64,000 nt of DNA from Tetragonia tetragonoides (lineage: Eukaryota; Streptophyta; Magnoliopsida; Caryophyllales; Aizoaceae), in the NCBI GenBank assembly GCA_038025085.1, contig CM076153.1:16219001-16283000 (forward strand). The letters run 5' to 3'. Shown piece after piece: positions 1-11,051 of this stretch. Below the pieces are notes generated by a model. That model was not told where the DNA came from, ran no database searches, and was given only the letters and a program-made list of their open reading frames with translations. Each line of letters begins with the position of its first letter. Position 1 is the first letter of the stretch. Made by a program: the position numbers and the translations under genes.

Positions 1-2748
1 ACAGTCACCCGTCCTTGGATGAGATTCAAGAACTCATCATACTTCTGACTTTTGAGATACTCTGGGTAGTACTCTTCTCTTAGTGAAGTCTTGAAAAATT
101 CCCAATTAAAACCCTCTCTAACCCTCACGGCTGCACCATTGATTCTCCACCAACGGTATGCATTCTTGTGGAACTGGTAGACAGTTATGTCCACCTTCAG
201 TGCCTCCAGACATGCAGTAATCGCGAAGATTTTCTCCAAATCTTGCGTCCAGTCCTCAAGGATTACAGGATCCTCAAGTCCTTCAAAAACGGACGGGTTA
301 TGGCCCTTAATCTTCTTCGCGATTGCGGCACAGTGATCGCCTCCAGCAACTCGAGCTTCTTCTCTTTGCATCATCTGCGCAATGAATGCATTGGTTTTTG
401 CTAAGGCTTGTTAAGTCTGAGCTAATTACTCCAACAAAGCCTGCACATTTACCCCACCATTATTACCATTATTGTCTCCCATCGAGCTATAAGTGTCGTC
501 GACTCTCTGTCTATTTCTAAAAGATCAACAAATAAAAGAAAGGGTATTAGCTAGCAAATCACACTCATGTGCAACATTTAACCAAATAACATATACATAT
601 CAACTCATATATATTTTTCAATGGCCAACTTAGGCTCTAGGTTTTTATTGCTTTAAAGCATGGCCTTTCATCACTCTTGCATACTATCAAGTTCAAGGTT
701 TCAATAGACTTTGTTCTTTCTCAAAAATAAACAAATAATAATCACATTGAAACATACAACCTTTACATAGGCGCTTTAACAATACTCATGCTCAAATAAC
801 GAGTGAATAACACATTATTTCTTGTAGAACTTCCATAATTTAAATCAAATAATCAAGTATTTGTTCTAAAAAAGTCTTGTCAAACCAAGCTCCACAATAG
901 CATGAATAAATGTAAAGCAATATTCTAAACAAGAATGTCAAAACAAATGGCTTGAGGCTCAAATTAAGTCTCAAATAGTTTCTCAAATAAAACTAAATCT
1001 AAGAAATCACTTTCTTCTCGCGATTACTCAATGGATATCGACACTTGGGTGTCACTTGGACTTCCTCCATCTCTTCTGGCCTCCTCCCCAGGCTCCTCTT
1101 CCTCTTTAGTAGGGGTCCTTGGCTCGCTAGGCTTACCATTTAAGCCTACAGACCAATCGCTCACAGCACTAGGTCTTGACGACCTCTTAGGAGCTTTCGA
1201 AACTTGAGGTGGAGAATCTTTCTCGACCCCATCATTGACCTTCTTGGTCTTATCTGCGAATGAAGTACACCTTTTCAAAAGCTATGGCACGCTCCAAGTC
1301 AGCTCACGCCTCTTCCAGAGTCATGACACGCTCTAAGTACGCCTTTTTATGCATGAGAATTAACGGTCTAGTATTTCTTTAATCTTTTGAGAATTAAGGT
1401 AGATGATGACATGACTCGAGGAGAGGCGCGAGCTGACTTGGAGCGTGCCATAGCTTTTGAAAAGGCGTACTTTGCAGATAAGGCTACGAAAATCGATGAT
1501 GGGGTTGGGAAAGATTCTACACCTCAAGCTCTGGAAGCTCCTAAGAGGTCGTCAAGACCTATTGCTGTGAGAGATTGGCCCGTGGGCTTAAATGGTAAGC
1601 CTAGCGAACCAAGGATCCCTACTGAAGAGGAAGAAGAGCCTATGGAGGAGGAAGAGATAGAGGAAATCCAAGTGACACCCAAGCTTCACTATCCAATGAG
1701 GAACCGCAAGAAGAAAGCGTGTTCTTAGATCTAGTTTTAATTGAGAAGTATTTGAGACTTAATTTTGACTTGTGAGCCATTTGTTTTGACATTCTTGTGT
1801 AGAATATTGCTTTACACTTATTCATGCTATTATGGAGCTTGGTTTAAAAACCCTTTTTGAGAACAAATACTTGATTATTTGATTTATATTATGGAAGTTT
1901 TGCAAGAAATGTGTTATTTACTTGCTAATTGAGCATGAGTATTGTGAAAGCGCATATGTAAAGGCTGTATGTTTCAATGTGATTATGATTTGTTTACTTT
2001 TGAGAAAGAACAAAGTCAATTTAAACCTTGAACTCACTTGTATGCAAGAGTGATGAAAGGCAATGCTTTAAAGCAATAAGAGCCTAGAGCCCAAGTTGGC
2101 TATTGAAACATATATATGAGTTAATATGTATATGTTATTTGCTTAAGTGTCGCACATGAGTGTGATTTGGGTAGCTAATACCTTTTCTTTTATTTGTTGA
2201 TCTTTAGGTTGTGCTAGATGCCACATAGGAGAAATATACAGAAAGTCGACGACACTTCGAGCTCGATGGTAGACAACAATGGTAACAATGATCGGATTAA
2301 CGCGCAGGCTTTATTGTAGCAATTAGCTCAGTCTCAACAAGCCTTAGCGAAATCCAATGCATTCATCGCGCAGATGATGCAAAGGGAGGAAGCTTGAGTT
2401 GCTGGAGGCGATGACTTCGCCACAATCTCGAAGAAGATTAAGGGCCATAACCTGCCCGTTTTTGAAGGACTCAAGAATCGTGTAATCCTTGAGGACTGGA
2501 CGCAAGATTTGGAGAAAATCTTCGCGATTACTGCGTGTTTGGAGGCACTGAAGGTGGACATAGTTGTCTAACAGTTCTGCAAGAACGCAGACCATTGGTG
2601 GAGAACCAATGGTGCAGCCGTGAGGGCTAGAGAGGGTTTTAATTGAGAAATTTTCAAGACTGTCCTAAGAGAGGAGTACTACCCAGAGCATCTCCAAAAT
2701 CAGAAGTATGATGAGTTCTTGAATCTGATCCAAGGATGGATGACTGAG
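1..2748. repeat. Large inverted repeat of gypsy 5' region (palindrome)
   Basis: The first ~1.33 kb is the reverse complement of ~1404-2748, with scattered mismatches and small indels. Examples: bases 1-48 pair with 2700-2748 (gag), 900-1000 pair with about 1740-1830 (intron-like leader), and 1273-1312 pair with 1423-1466. The spacer at the axis (~1330-1404) is under 100 bp. Both arms carry the same gag start, the same leader and the same acidic ORF, facing away from the axis. The left arm runs off the window edge, so its true length is unknown. This is either two head-to-head element fragments or an inverted duplication after insertion. Confidence 0.85.
1387..1728 (+). CDS. Short acidic ORF upstream of gypsy gag, unknown function
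   Basis: An open frame of about 113 codons with no start of family-typical context. It has an Asp/Glu-rich stretch near the C-terminus (EEEEEPMEEEEIEE) and a basic tail (RNRKKKACS). A diverged copy lies in the inverted arm at 1024-1278 on the minus strand. The sequence after its stop (1730-2208) is AT-rich and ends in a pyrimidine/AG acceptor-like context just before the gag start, so it could be an upstream exon joined to gag by splicing, but that is inference. I do not recognise the family. It may be part of a captured gene or an element-specific leader ORF. Confidence 0.35.
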   Translation: MRIKVDDDMTRGEARADLERAIAFEKAYFADKATKIDDGVGKDSTPQALEAPKRSSRPIAVRDWPVGLNGKPSEPRIPTEEEEEPMEEEEIEEIQVTPKLHYPMRNRKKKACS

Positions 2749-3330
2749 CAAGAATATGCAAACCGTTTTAATGACCTAGCTCGTTTCGCTGGAGGGTTAG
2801 TTCCTACGGAATAGCGTAGAGCTTGTAGATTCCAGAATGGGTTGTACTGGACCATTAGAGAACCTTTTGCAAGAGGTCTATAATCGTGTTGCAAACCAGG
2901 TTGCGGTTCAAAAGCATCTGAGGAGGCCACTGGGAAAAAAAGGAAGTTTGATGACCATCAGGTTAGTGGTGGTGAGAAAAGGGTAAGTTCTATGGAGGGA
3001 ACAACCATAATGGGCAGAATAAGGGAATAACCACGATGAGGGCGGTAATTCCAAGAATGAAAATCGGGGCAATGAAAATGACCACCGTAACAATGGGTGT
3101 GGAAGAACAAACCCTACATTTGCAAGAGGTGCAATAAGAATCATCCTGGAGTTGATTCCGCGGGCCATAAGGTGAAATGTTACACTTGCCAGGAATTTGG
3201 GCATCGATCTTAAGATTGTCCTAATAAGGGTGAGAATGGAAACAATGGTGGGAGCAACAACAATGTTCAAGCTCCTACAGTTCAGGTGCAGAATGGGAAC
3301 AACCATGGTGGTAAATGGTAATCGACAAAA
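2217..3330 (+). pseudogene. Ty3/gypsy chromovirus gag, broken
   Basis: Gag is the nucleocapsid/capsid polyprotein of the retrotransposon particle. The frame begins near 2217 and reads a recognisable gag core: TISKKIKGHNLPVFEGL, LEDWTQDLEKIF, and a segment around 2660-2790 ending in a WMTEQEYANRFNDLARFA stretch. A CX2CX4HX4C zinc knuckle (CYTCQEFGHRS*DC) lies near 3180-3230. It contains many in-frame stops (for example near 2317, 2398 and 2570, and one inside the knuckle) and at least one frameshift between 2880 and 3180, so it cannot give a product. Domain order with the protease and RT just downstream identifies it as gypsy, not copia. Confidence 0.85.
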
Positions 3331-3420
3331 TGGGCTGAATGGATAGGCTGGAAATGTTCAGCACAACCAAGCAACCAGAACAGAATTGGAGGTCGTTTGT
3401 TTGTGATGAATCAAGTAAAG

Positions 3421-4783
3421 GCTGATACGGCAAATAATGTGGAGACTGGTACGTTTGTTGTAAAATCTTTGACTGCCTATGTATTATTTGATTCTGGAGC
3501 ATCACATTCATTCATATCTGAAAATTTTGTTTAGAAACATGGGATGAAAGTTGTGCAATCTTTACAGACTAGTATCGTCATTCCTTCTAAAGAGGTGGTA
3601 TTTTGTATAGTTGTGCGTCCCAATGTTCGTGTGAACATTGCAGGGTCTGACTTGCCTGCAGACCTTATTGAGTTTAAACTTAGAGATTTTGATGTAATTC
3701 TAGGGATGAATTGGCTTAGCAAGTAAAAAGTGAGATATTGTAGTGAACAAAAGATATCGCTGAAATGGGCTAGAGGAAATAGAATCTCTTATAAAGGAAT
3801 TGTCACTAAGGAAGGAATTGGTATTATTTTGATGTTGGTGGCGAAGAAACACTTGGAGAAAAGATGTGAGGGATGTTTGTGTTACATTCAGAATGTAGAA
3901 GGATTAGATCCGGAAATCTCAAAGATCGCAGTGGTTTATGAGTCTCCTGAAGAAATTTTCGGTACGCCACCAGAAAGGGACACTGTGTTTCAGTTTGACC
4001 TAGTTCTTGGAACAGGTCCGATTTCCAGGGCACCATATAGAATGACACCTTTGGAGATGAAAGAGTTTGAGGAACAACTAGAGGAGTTGTTAGATAAGGG
4101 GTACATTAGACCTAGTGTATCGCCTTGGGGAGCGTCAGTTTTCTTTATAAGCAAGAAGGATGGTAGTCTACGACTTTGCATTGACTATCGTGAGTTGAAC
4201 AAGGTCACTATCAAAAAATACGTATCCTTTGCCTAGAATTGAGGACTTGTTTGACCAACTCCAAGGAAATGGAGTATTTTCGAAGGTGGATTTGAGGTCT
4301 GTTGCCATCAATTGAAGATTGATGAGAAGGACATTGCGAAAACTGCCTTTAGGATAAGGTATGAGCATTATGAGTTTACAGTTATGCCTTTTGGGTTAAC
4401 TAATACACCTGCCAAGTTTATAGAGATGATGGATAACACTTTTCGACCATACCTGGATAGTTTTGTCGTCGTGTTTATTGATGACATTTTGGTATACTAT
4501 TTTCGAAGGTGGATTTGAGGTCTGTTGACATCAATTGAAGATTGATGAGAAGGACATTGCGAAAACTGCCTTTAGGATAAGGTATGAGCATTATGAGTTT
4601 ACAGTTATGCCTTTTCGGTTAACTAATACACCTGCCAAGTTTATAGAGATGATGAATAACACTTTTCGACCATACCTGGATAGTTTTGTCGTCGTGTTTA
4701 TTGATGACATTTTGGTATACTCGAAAGACAAGGAGGAGCACGCAAGACACTTGAGGGCTGTCTTGGAAGTAATTAGGAATTAG
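3421..4783 (+). pseudogene. Ty3/gypsy protease and reverse transcriptase, broken
   Basis: The protease active-site motif LFDSGASHSFI is at about 3484-3516, followed by the C-terminal VILGMNWL at about 3690-3720. Reverse transcriptase begins near 3950 with [13 protein letters not shown], then [44 protein letters not shown] and the catalytic FIDDILVY. A stop follows the protease (3724), one frameshift occurs near 4218, and a 223-bp direct duplication repeats the catalytic palm region out of frame. The order protease-RT-RNase H-integrase-chromodomain is diagnostic of chromoviruses. The copy cannot encode an active enzyme. Confidence 0.9.
4277..4722 (+). repeat. 223-bp tandem duplication inside the RT domain
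   Basis: Two adjacent copies, about 4277-4499 and 4500-4722, start at TTTTCGAAGGTGGATTTGAG and run through the [14 protein letters not shown] region. They differ at only a few positions, for example 4308/4531 region c to a, and g to c in the MPFG codon. The offset is 223 bp, not a multiple of three, so the second copy is in another frame. The low divergence suggests the duplication is much younger than the general decay of the element. Confidence 0.92.
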
Positions 4784-5480
4784 AAGATGTATGCTAAACT
4801 CTCAAAGTGTGAGTTTTGGCTGGAGAGTGTTGCTTTTCTTGGGCACATTATCTCTAAAGAAGGAGTCTCTGTTGATCCTTTTATGATTCGCTGTCATGGA
4901 TTGGCGTACTTCGAAGAGTGTGACTGAGGTTAGAAGTTTCCTCGGATTGCTGGCTATCATAGAAGATTTGTGCAAGATTTCTCCAAAATAGCTAGACCAA
5001 TTACGAATTTGATGAAGAAGGAGACGAGATACAAGTGGAGTGAGCAATGAGAAGAAGCTTTCCAAGAGCATTAGAAGAGGTTGACGACAACACCTGTTTT
5101 GACATTATCATTTGGAACAGAAGGATTTGAGTTGTATAGTAACGCTTCAAAGAGTGGGTTGGGGTGTGCGCTTATGCAACATGGCAAAGAGGTTGCTTAT
5201 GCCTCCCGCCAGTTAAAAGTGCATGAGCAAAATTACCCTACTCATGACTTGGAGTTAACTGCCGTGGTATTTGCCTTAAAGATTTAGAGGCATTACTTGT
5301 ATAGATCTTTACTATACCCTACTCATGTTGCAAGATCTTTACAAATCACAAGAGATTGAAGTATATCTTCACTCAAAAGGAGATGAACATAAGGCAACGA
5401 AGATAGCTAGAGTTGATATCTAAGTACGATCTGGATATTCAGTATCACGAGGGAAAGGCTAATGTAGTGGCTGATGGGTT
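4784..5480 (+). pseudogene. Ty3/gypsy RNase H region, broken
   Basis: RNase H degrades the RNA strand during reverse transcription. After the RT, fragments [19 protein letters not shown], then [38 protein letters not shown] and [13 protein letters not shown] mark the connection and RNase H domains, ending with DIQYHEGKANVVADGLSR near 5430-5490. Several stops and frameshifts (for example near 4782, 4924, 5050, 5286) break it. It continues the same element as its neighbours. Confidence 0.85.
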
Positions 5481-5642
5481 AAGTAGGAAGACTTCGCACA
5501 CTGTGAATAACATGATGGTGCTACCATATGACTTGTGTGAGGAATTCCGAAAGTTGGACCTAGAGGTTGTCCAGCAAGGTGAGAATGCAGCATTGTTGAA
5601 TGCACTTGTAGTGCGACCTCGATCTATGATGAGGTTCGACAG

Positions 5643-7090
5643 TTGCAAGTCCATGACTCGTTTCTAGAAGTGTTACGTTCCAAGATCGAGGATGGGAAGC
5701 ATCCTGATTATGAGATTCTTGATGATGGTACGATCAAGATGAAAAGGCGGTGGTGTCTTCCGAACAACGCCGAATTGAGAAGAAGGATTCTTGATGAAGC
5801 GCATGAAACTGCGTATTCTGTTCACCCAGGTGGTGATAAGTTGTACAAAGACTTGAAACTTCAGTTTTGGTGGAAAAATATGAAGCATGAATGTGTTGAA
5901 TATGTGTCAAGATGTCTTACTTGTCAAAAGGTGAAAGATAAAACATAGAAGGCCTAGAGGTCTTGTTCAATCACTTGAGATTACTGGATGGAAATGGGAC
6001 TCAATATGGATGGATTTTGTGACCGTATTGCAAAAGACGAGGTCCGAAAAGGACACAATTTGGGTTATTGTCGACAGATTGACGGAAACAACGAGATTCA
6101 TTGTGATGATGAAGAAGACTTCGTCGATGGACCAACTCGCTGAAACTTATGTGAAAGAGGTCTTAAGGTTACATGGAGTACCTAAAGACATTGTGTCAGA
6201 CATAGATACAAGATTCTTGTCTAAATTTTTGGACAAATTGCATAATGCTTTTGGTATGAAGTTGAAGTTTAGTACAACATTTTATCCTGCGACAAATGGT
6301 CAAACGGAGCGTACTATTCATACTTTGGAGGATATGTTGAGAGCTTGTACTCTAAAGATGAAGGACTCTTGGGAGAACAGTTTGCCTTTGATTGAGTTTT
6401 CCTACAACAATAGGTACCATGCAAGTATTGTAGAGCACCTTATGAGGCGCTGTATGGAAGAAAGTGTCGATCTCCTACGTGTTGGAATGGCATATGTGAG
6501 ACCTTTGTGCTGTGTCCTGATCTTATCTAAGAGAATGTGGATCAAGTGAAACTGGTCCGAGAGAATATGAAAACTCCACAAGATAGGCAAAGCTTACGCA
6601 GATCAACATCGAAGAATGGAAGAATTCCAAGTTGGTGAGAAGGTACTTTTGAAAGTATCGACTACTCGTGGAGTAATGAGATTTGGGCGTAAAGGGAAGC
6701 TTAGCCCAAAGTATATTGGACCCAATGAGATTGTTGAAAGAATTGGAGAGGTCGCTTATAGGCTTGCAATGCATATGAATTTGGAGCAAGTGCACGATGT
6801 GTTCCACGTGACACAATTGAAAAGGTATCATCAATGATCCATGTCATGTCTTGAATCCTGAAAAGATAGTGTTAGATGACACACTTACCTATGAAGAGCA
6901 ACCAGTTCGAGTTCTTGAAGAACAAACTAAACCTGTGAGAATCCTAGACGAGAAAACGCAGAAAACTCCTGTGTCTACGATTAACCTTGTGAAGGTGTTT
7001 TGGGCTAACCACAAAGTCGAAGAAGCGACTTGGGAGACTGAAGCTGATTTGCACAAGCACTGCCCTCAATTGTTCGAACAAGGTACTTAA
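5643..7090 (+). pseudogene. Ty3/gypsy integrase plus C-terminal chromodomain, broken
   Basis: The integrase zinc domain HHCC is visible as HETAYSVHPGG...CLTCQKVK (about 5805-5935). The catalytic core follows in the ORF at 6010-6549: MDFVTVLQ, VSDIDTRF and NGQTERTI supply the D,D,E region. A stop at 5946 and a frameshift near 6430-6560 interrupt it. The C-terminal tail at 6616-7090 includes GKLSPKYIGPNEIVERIG and ends in a chromodomain-like segment (VFWANHKVEEATWETEADL) typical of Tekay/Del-type chromoviruses, which use it to target chromatin. The frame ends at 7090 with a normal stop. The last 240 bp are open. Confidence 0.9.
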
Positions 7091-7225
7091 CATTAGTTTC
7101 GAGGTCGAAACCTTTTTGAAGGGGGAAGGGTATAAAAATCCACAAAAGAAAAAGAAATTAAAGCAAAGACTGAAAAACTCATTGCATTGCATTGCATCAT
7201 TATCATGTTGTCATTTGAAAGGTTG

Positions 7226-8562
7226 TGATGAGTGCATAAATAGTGTTATTATTCATATCTAAACCGCACTCATTTATCCTAGGTTTACGTAATTCCTCTT
7301 ATTTTTTACTGAATTATGATTAATTATGTATGAGGATTACTACTTTAGTATTTTGGTGTTTTAATTGTGATTTTAGGGTCAAATTGAACTCCATATGCAA
7401 AGGACTTAGGATTCTCTTTGGATGCTCAAGATGATCAAAGCAAGAGCAAATTATGAAGAGTGTTGAAGATAACATTGGATTCTTTTTGGATACATTAAGG
7501 CATTGAAAGACATTGAAAGAGAGAAGTTACTAGTAGCATAACTCTTTTGGGAGTTATTGGTGACTTATTGATGATTAGGAGGTTACTAGTTGTAAATCGT
7601 CTAGGTTCGTTGTGATGTTTTCCTATAAATAGGATCTCATCTCACCCCATCTTGGGGGATCTTTTTCGATAGTTTATTTTTCCTAGTTCACTTTATGCTT
7701 TCTAGATTAGTGTAGTGAGAATAAAAATGTAGATTTCAAGAGTTTTATTAGTTCGTTCTTCAAGTTCAAGCATTCTTCTATTTCTCTTTGGAGACTATAA
7801 TTGAAGCTACTTGGTTTATTTCTTATCTCTACTCTCTCTTTCTCCCTCTCTACATGCTTCTTATTTCAATTGCTTTATTTAGCTTAATTGATTTTAGCAT
7901 GAATTTCATTACATTCTTAGTTGGCTTTGTAGAAATCATGAGTAGGTAATTTCTTTTATCTAGGGTTGATGTAGCTTAATTAAATCCTATGACACTTAAT
8001 TAAATAAGTAGAAATTGGCATTTTCATTAGAATTGTTGCACAATGTTTGATCGTAAACTTGTTGTTTATATTAGATGATTAAGTCAAATTTGAGAGAAGC
8101 TTCTTAATTGTCATACCTCAATCATTCATCAAGTTTGCCTAATCACGAGAGTAGTTTAGAATAACTTGGCACTATTGGAAAGGAAATTATATATACTTCA
8201 TGCTCTTGATACTTTCTTAACTCCATGAGAATAGGTAGTTGAGAATTATATTGAGTATTCCTTTCTCGCTTCGAGAGAAGGTTTTAGGATTCATATTTCC
8301 ATCCTTGCAACATTTGACATGACATGCTAGTTGATACTTGTTTATCCGCATCTACGATCTTGATTAAGTGAAATCAACCCTAGGTTCTTTTTCTTATTAG
8401 TTTGTCTTATATTGTGATTAGTTTTCTTATTTCAATCCCAAACCCAATTGTGAATCGCTTAGCTTGTTATATTTAAGAAAACTTAGTACTTGGAATCGAT
8501 AGCTCCCTGTGGATCGATATTTTTATTACTTCGATATAACCCGTACACTTGCGGGCCTATCA
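7226..8562 (+). mobile_element. Solo LTR (Tat/Athila-like) with 5-bp target duplication
   Basis: A 1337-bp block starts TGATGAGTGC and ends GGGCCTATCA (4-bp inverted ends TGAT/ATCA). It is flanked on both sides by the direct repeat GGTTG (7221-7225 and 8563-8567). Outside the block the gypsy 3' region resumes. A TATA box (TATAAATA, about 7624-7631) sits in the left half. There is no coding capacity and no second LTR, so it is a solo LTR from unequal recombination. The TGATGAGTG start and the GATCGATA...ACTTGCGGG tail match the second solo LTR at 11611-12959 in style. Confidence 0.88.
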
Positions 8563-8691
8563 GGTTGTGCAAAACTTTTAACTTTGAAAGTTGCATTGCA
8601 TTTGGACTTTGAAAAGTCGTGGTGAAAACTTCTCCTTATGAAACTCGTTTCACTTTGGTGATGATCCTAAGTCACGAGGACGAAACTTCTT

Positions 8692-10920
8692 TTAAAGGGA
8701 ATAGTATGTAATACACCGTATTATTATTATTCATTTTAGAATAATAATTACTTAAACGAAAAATGTGAATTTGGTTTTAAAAATATTAATTTGGCTCTTG
8801 AGTGTTTAATTTACCTAATTAACATGTGGGTTTTGGTTTTGGACATAAATTAATTAAATTGGGGCAAAACAATTAATTGGATTTAAGCACATATATTTTC
8901 GGTTGGACCAAAAATATATTGGCCTTGTTTGGGCCAATATTTTTGGCCATGTAGCCAAAATAAGGAGCAAAAATATTGATTTTATTTTCTAAAATTTGTT
9001 TCCTAAAATTGTGGGATTAGAGGAGTGTGATTGGGAGTTAATTGGGAAGTGGAGGCGATAAGGAAGGAGTCAATTTTGGAACTTGGGTTTTCTAATTAAA
9101 CTCTACTTCTCTTTCACCATCCAGTTAACCTAAAAAAAAAAAAGAAGACTCTCACACTCTCTCTACACTCACGTTCGATCGAATCAAGAAGGGGAAGAAG
9201 AAAGAGAAATTTTGGCTCTCTTTCATAATTCATCCTCTTATTCAAGTTTGATCCTAGTTCTACAAGTAAGTGTTTTTAATTAGTTTTTGATTCTTCAAAG
9301 CTTTGTTTCTTATTCAAGTTCTTGGTTTTATGAACTCTTGCATGCTTATGAGTAAATCATAATTTGTGTTTTAGCCTAGGGTTGCTAGATTCTAATATTA
9401 TGCATGTAAGTATCATGTTTAGGGTTTAAATCGTTGTTTGGTTGAATTTGTATCAATGGTTGAATTAAAGTTTGAATCTTTAGAAATTTATTAAATTTGT
9501 AATTATTGAATATATTCAGATTTGATTAGGGTTTCGATTTGTTAAACTGACTAACAAAAAAAAATGAGACAGAAAGGACCACACGGTCGTGACCTGCGCA
9601 CGCATGACCCAGCCGTGCGCCGCCAGGCGCCAGCCGACGGGCCACATGCAGGGTTGCTGGTGGTGGGGCCTGCTGGTGGTGGTGTTGATTTTGGTGTTTG
9701 ACTTTTGTTTTGGGTGTTGACTGCAATTAGGGTTTGTGAATTATTTCCCTAATCTGATATATGGAAGTTTGGTTTGAAAAATCATTGAGCATGCATGAGT
9801 AATAAATTTCCAACACCTTAATTATTTATGTTTAATGAGCTAAACAATCCTTAATGTTTAAAGTTGAGGTTTAGAAGTCAAGTTATTGACTATTGGATTA
9901 TTGTGGATTTGTTAGGATCCGTTGACCGCACCTAACGTAGGGAGCTTACGTGATTGCTTGGAATTGTCTTTTTGCTCAAGGTATATTCATTGTCTAGATT
10001 TGAATTGAGATTATAATTGATATTGAGATTTGTGACAAAGGAGTAATTGAATATTTATTTCCTTATGTTATTTCGTATAGAATTATGCGATGAATGATAT
10101 GGTGAATGCATGATGAACTACGTTGAAAATTCACGATGTGTACCAATGACTACTTGTTGAGATTCATATTATTTGATGCATGTTAATCTTTGTAATTACG
10201 TGGAGTAATTATTGTGATATTGAACCAAAAGTATGTTACTATTTGTTCAATTGGATATAACCTATCGCTATTTACATCATGTTAGTAAGCATGTGGATTA
10301 TTATTAGTAAGCATGTTGTTTCAATAAGTTGATGTGACTTTGACTATTGATTTGGTGAGCAAAATTGAAAAACATGTAAAAGGCATATTGTTAAATGATT
10401 GTGAATTCGAGCCTTAACGCTCATTCATGTGAAATTTGCCATTGGAATTAGGTGGCTGTGAATTTGAGTGGTGATGCTCATTCATATGAAATTTTCCATA
10501 GAAATTGTGAACTTTAATTGTTCATTTGGTAACTGTTGAGTAGTTACTTGAGAAATGTCAAGATATGTGTATTACTTGTTATGTTATCATCTTATGAATA
10601 TGAATTGAGAGTTAACACTTCTTTGGTAATGGATCCACCGAAGGACGCGAATGAGAAATTGTAAATTTGTACATTGGGCAGGTCTATGTCTGTGGGTGTA
10701 GCCCCAATGTATTGCAGGACTTGTATACATATATGATGATTGGGCAAGTTAGCTTTGAGAACAGTTCTTCTTCTAAACCTAAGGGTTGAAAGAGAGTATG
10801 CATACTTAGCAACAGAGGAAGTACTTCTAGGAGTCATCTATACTCTGTGACAGTTGATCCCTTTTTGCTAATATGCGCAAGACTATTGATCCTTTTGAAT
10901 TGACTGCGGTTGGATTGACA
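8692..10920 (+). repeat. Polypurine tract and 3' LTR of the gypsy chromovirus (end uncertain)
   Basis: The sequence CACGAGGACGAAACTTCT then AAAGGGAATAG (about 8692-8704) is the usual polypurine tract of plant gypsy elements, and TGTAATACACCG at 8707 is the usual LTR start. The body holds AT-rich U3 sequence, an oligo-CT leader-like stretch (~9140-9240) and two diverged ~57-bp tandem units at about 10385-10500 (each with GCTCATTCAT). I cannot see the second LTR for comparison, so the right end is a guess; copia-derived sequence is certain by 11000. Confidence 0.6.
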
Positions 10921-11051
10921 ATTCATGCGATTCTCTTTTCTCTAATGGACTTGGCTAATGGTTAATAATAAATAATGGTTTATTTGGTGGTTTGATGCAT
11001 GTTTAAATCAAAGCATGTTGGTTTGATATAATTGCCTCACATAATGAAACC

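Noticed and set aside
168..404. Open frame at the window start
   Set aside because: It is the antisense shadow of the inverted gag arm, not a gene.
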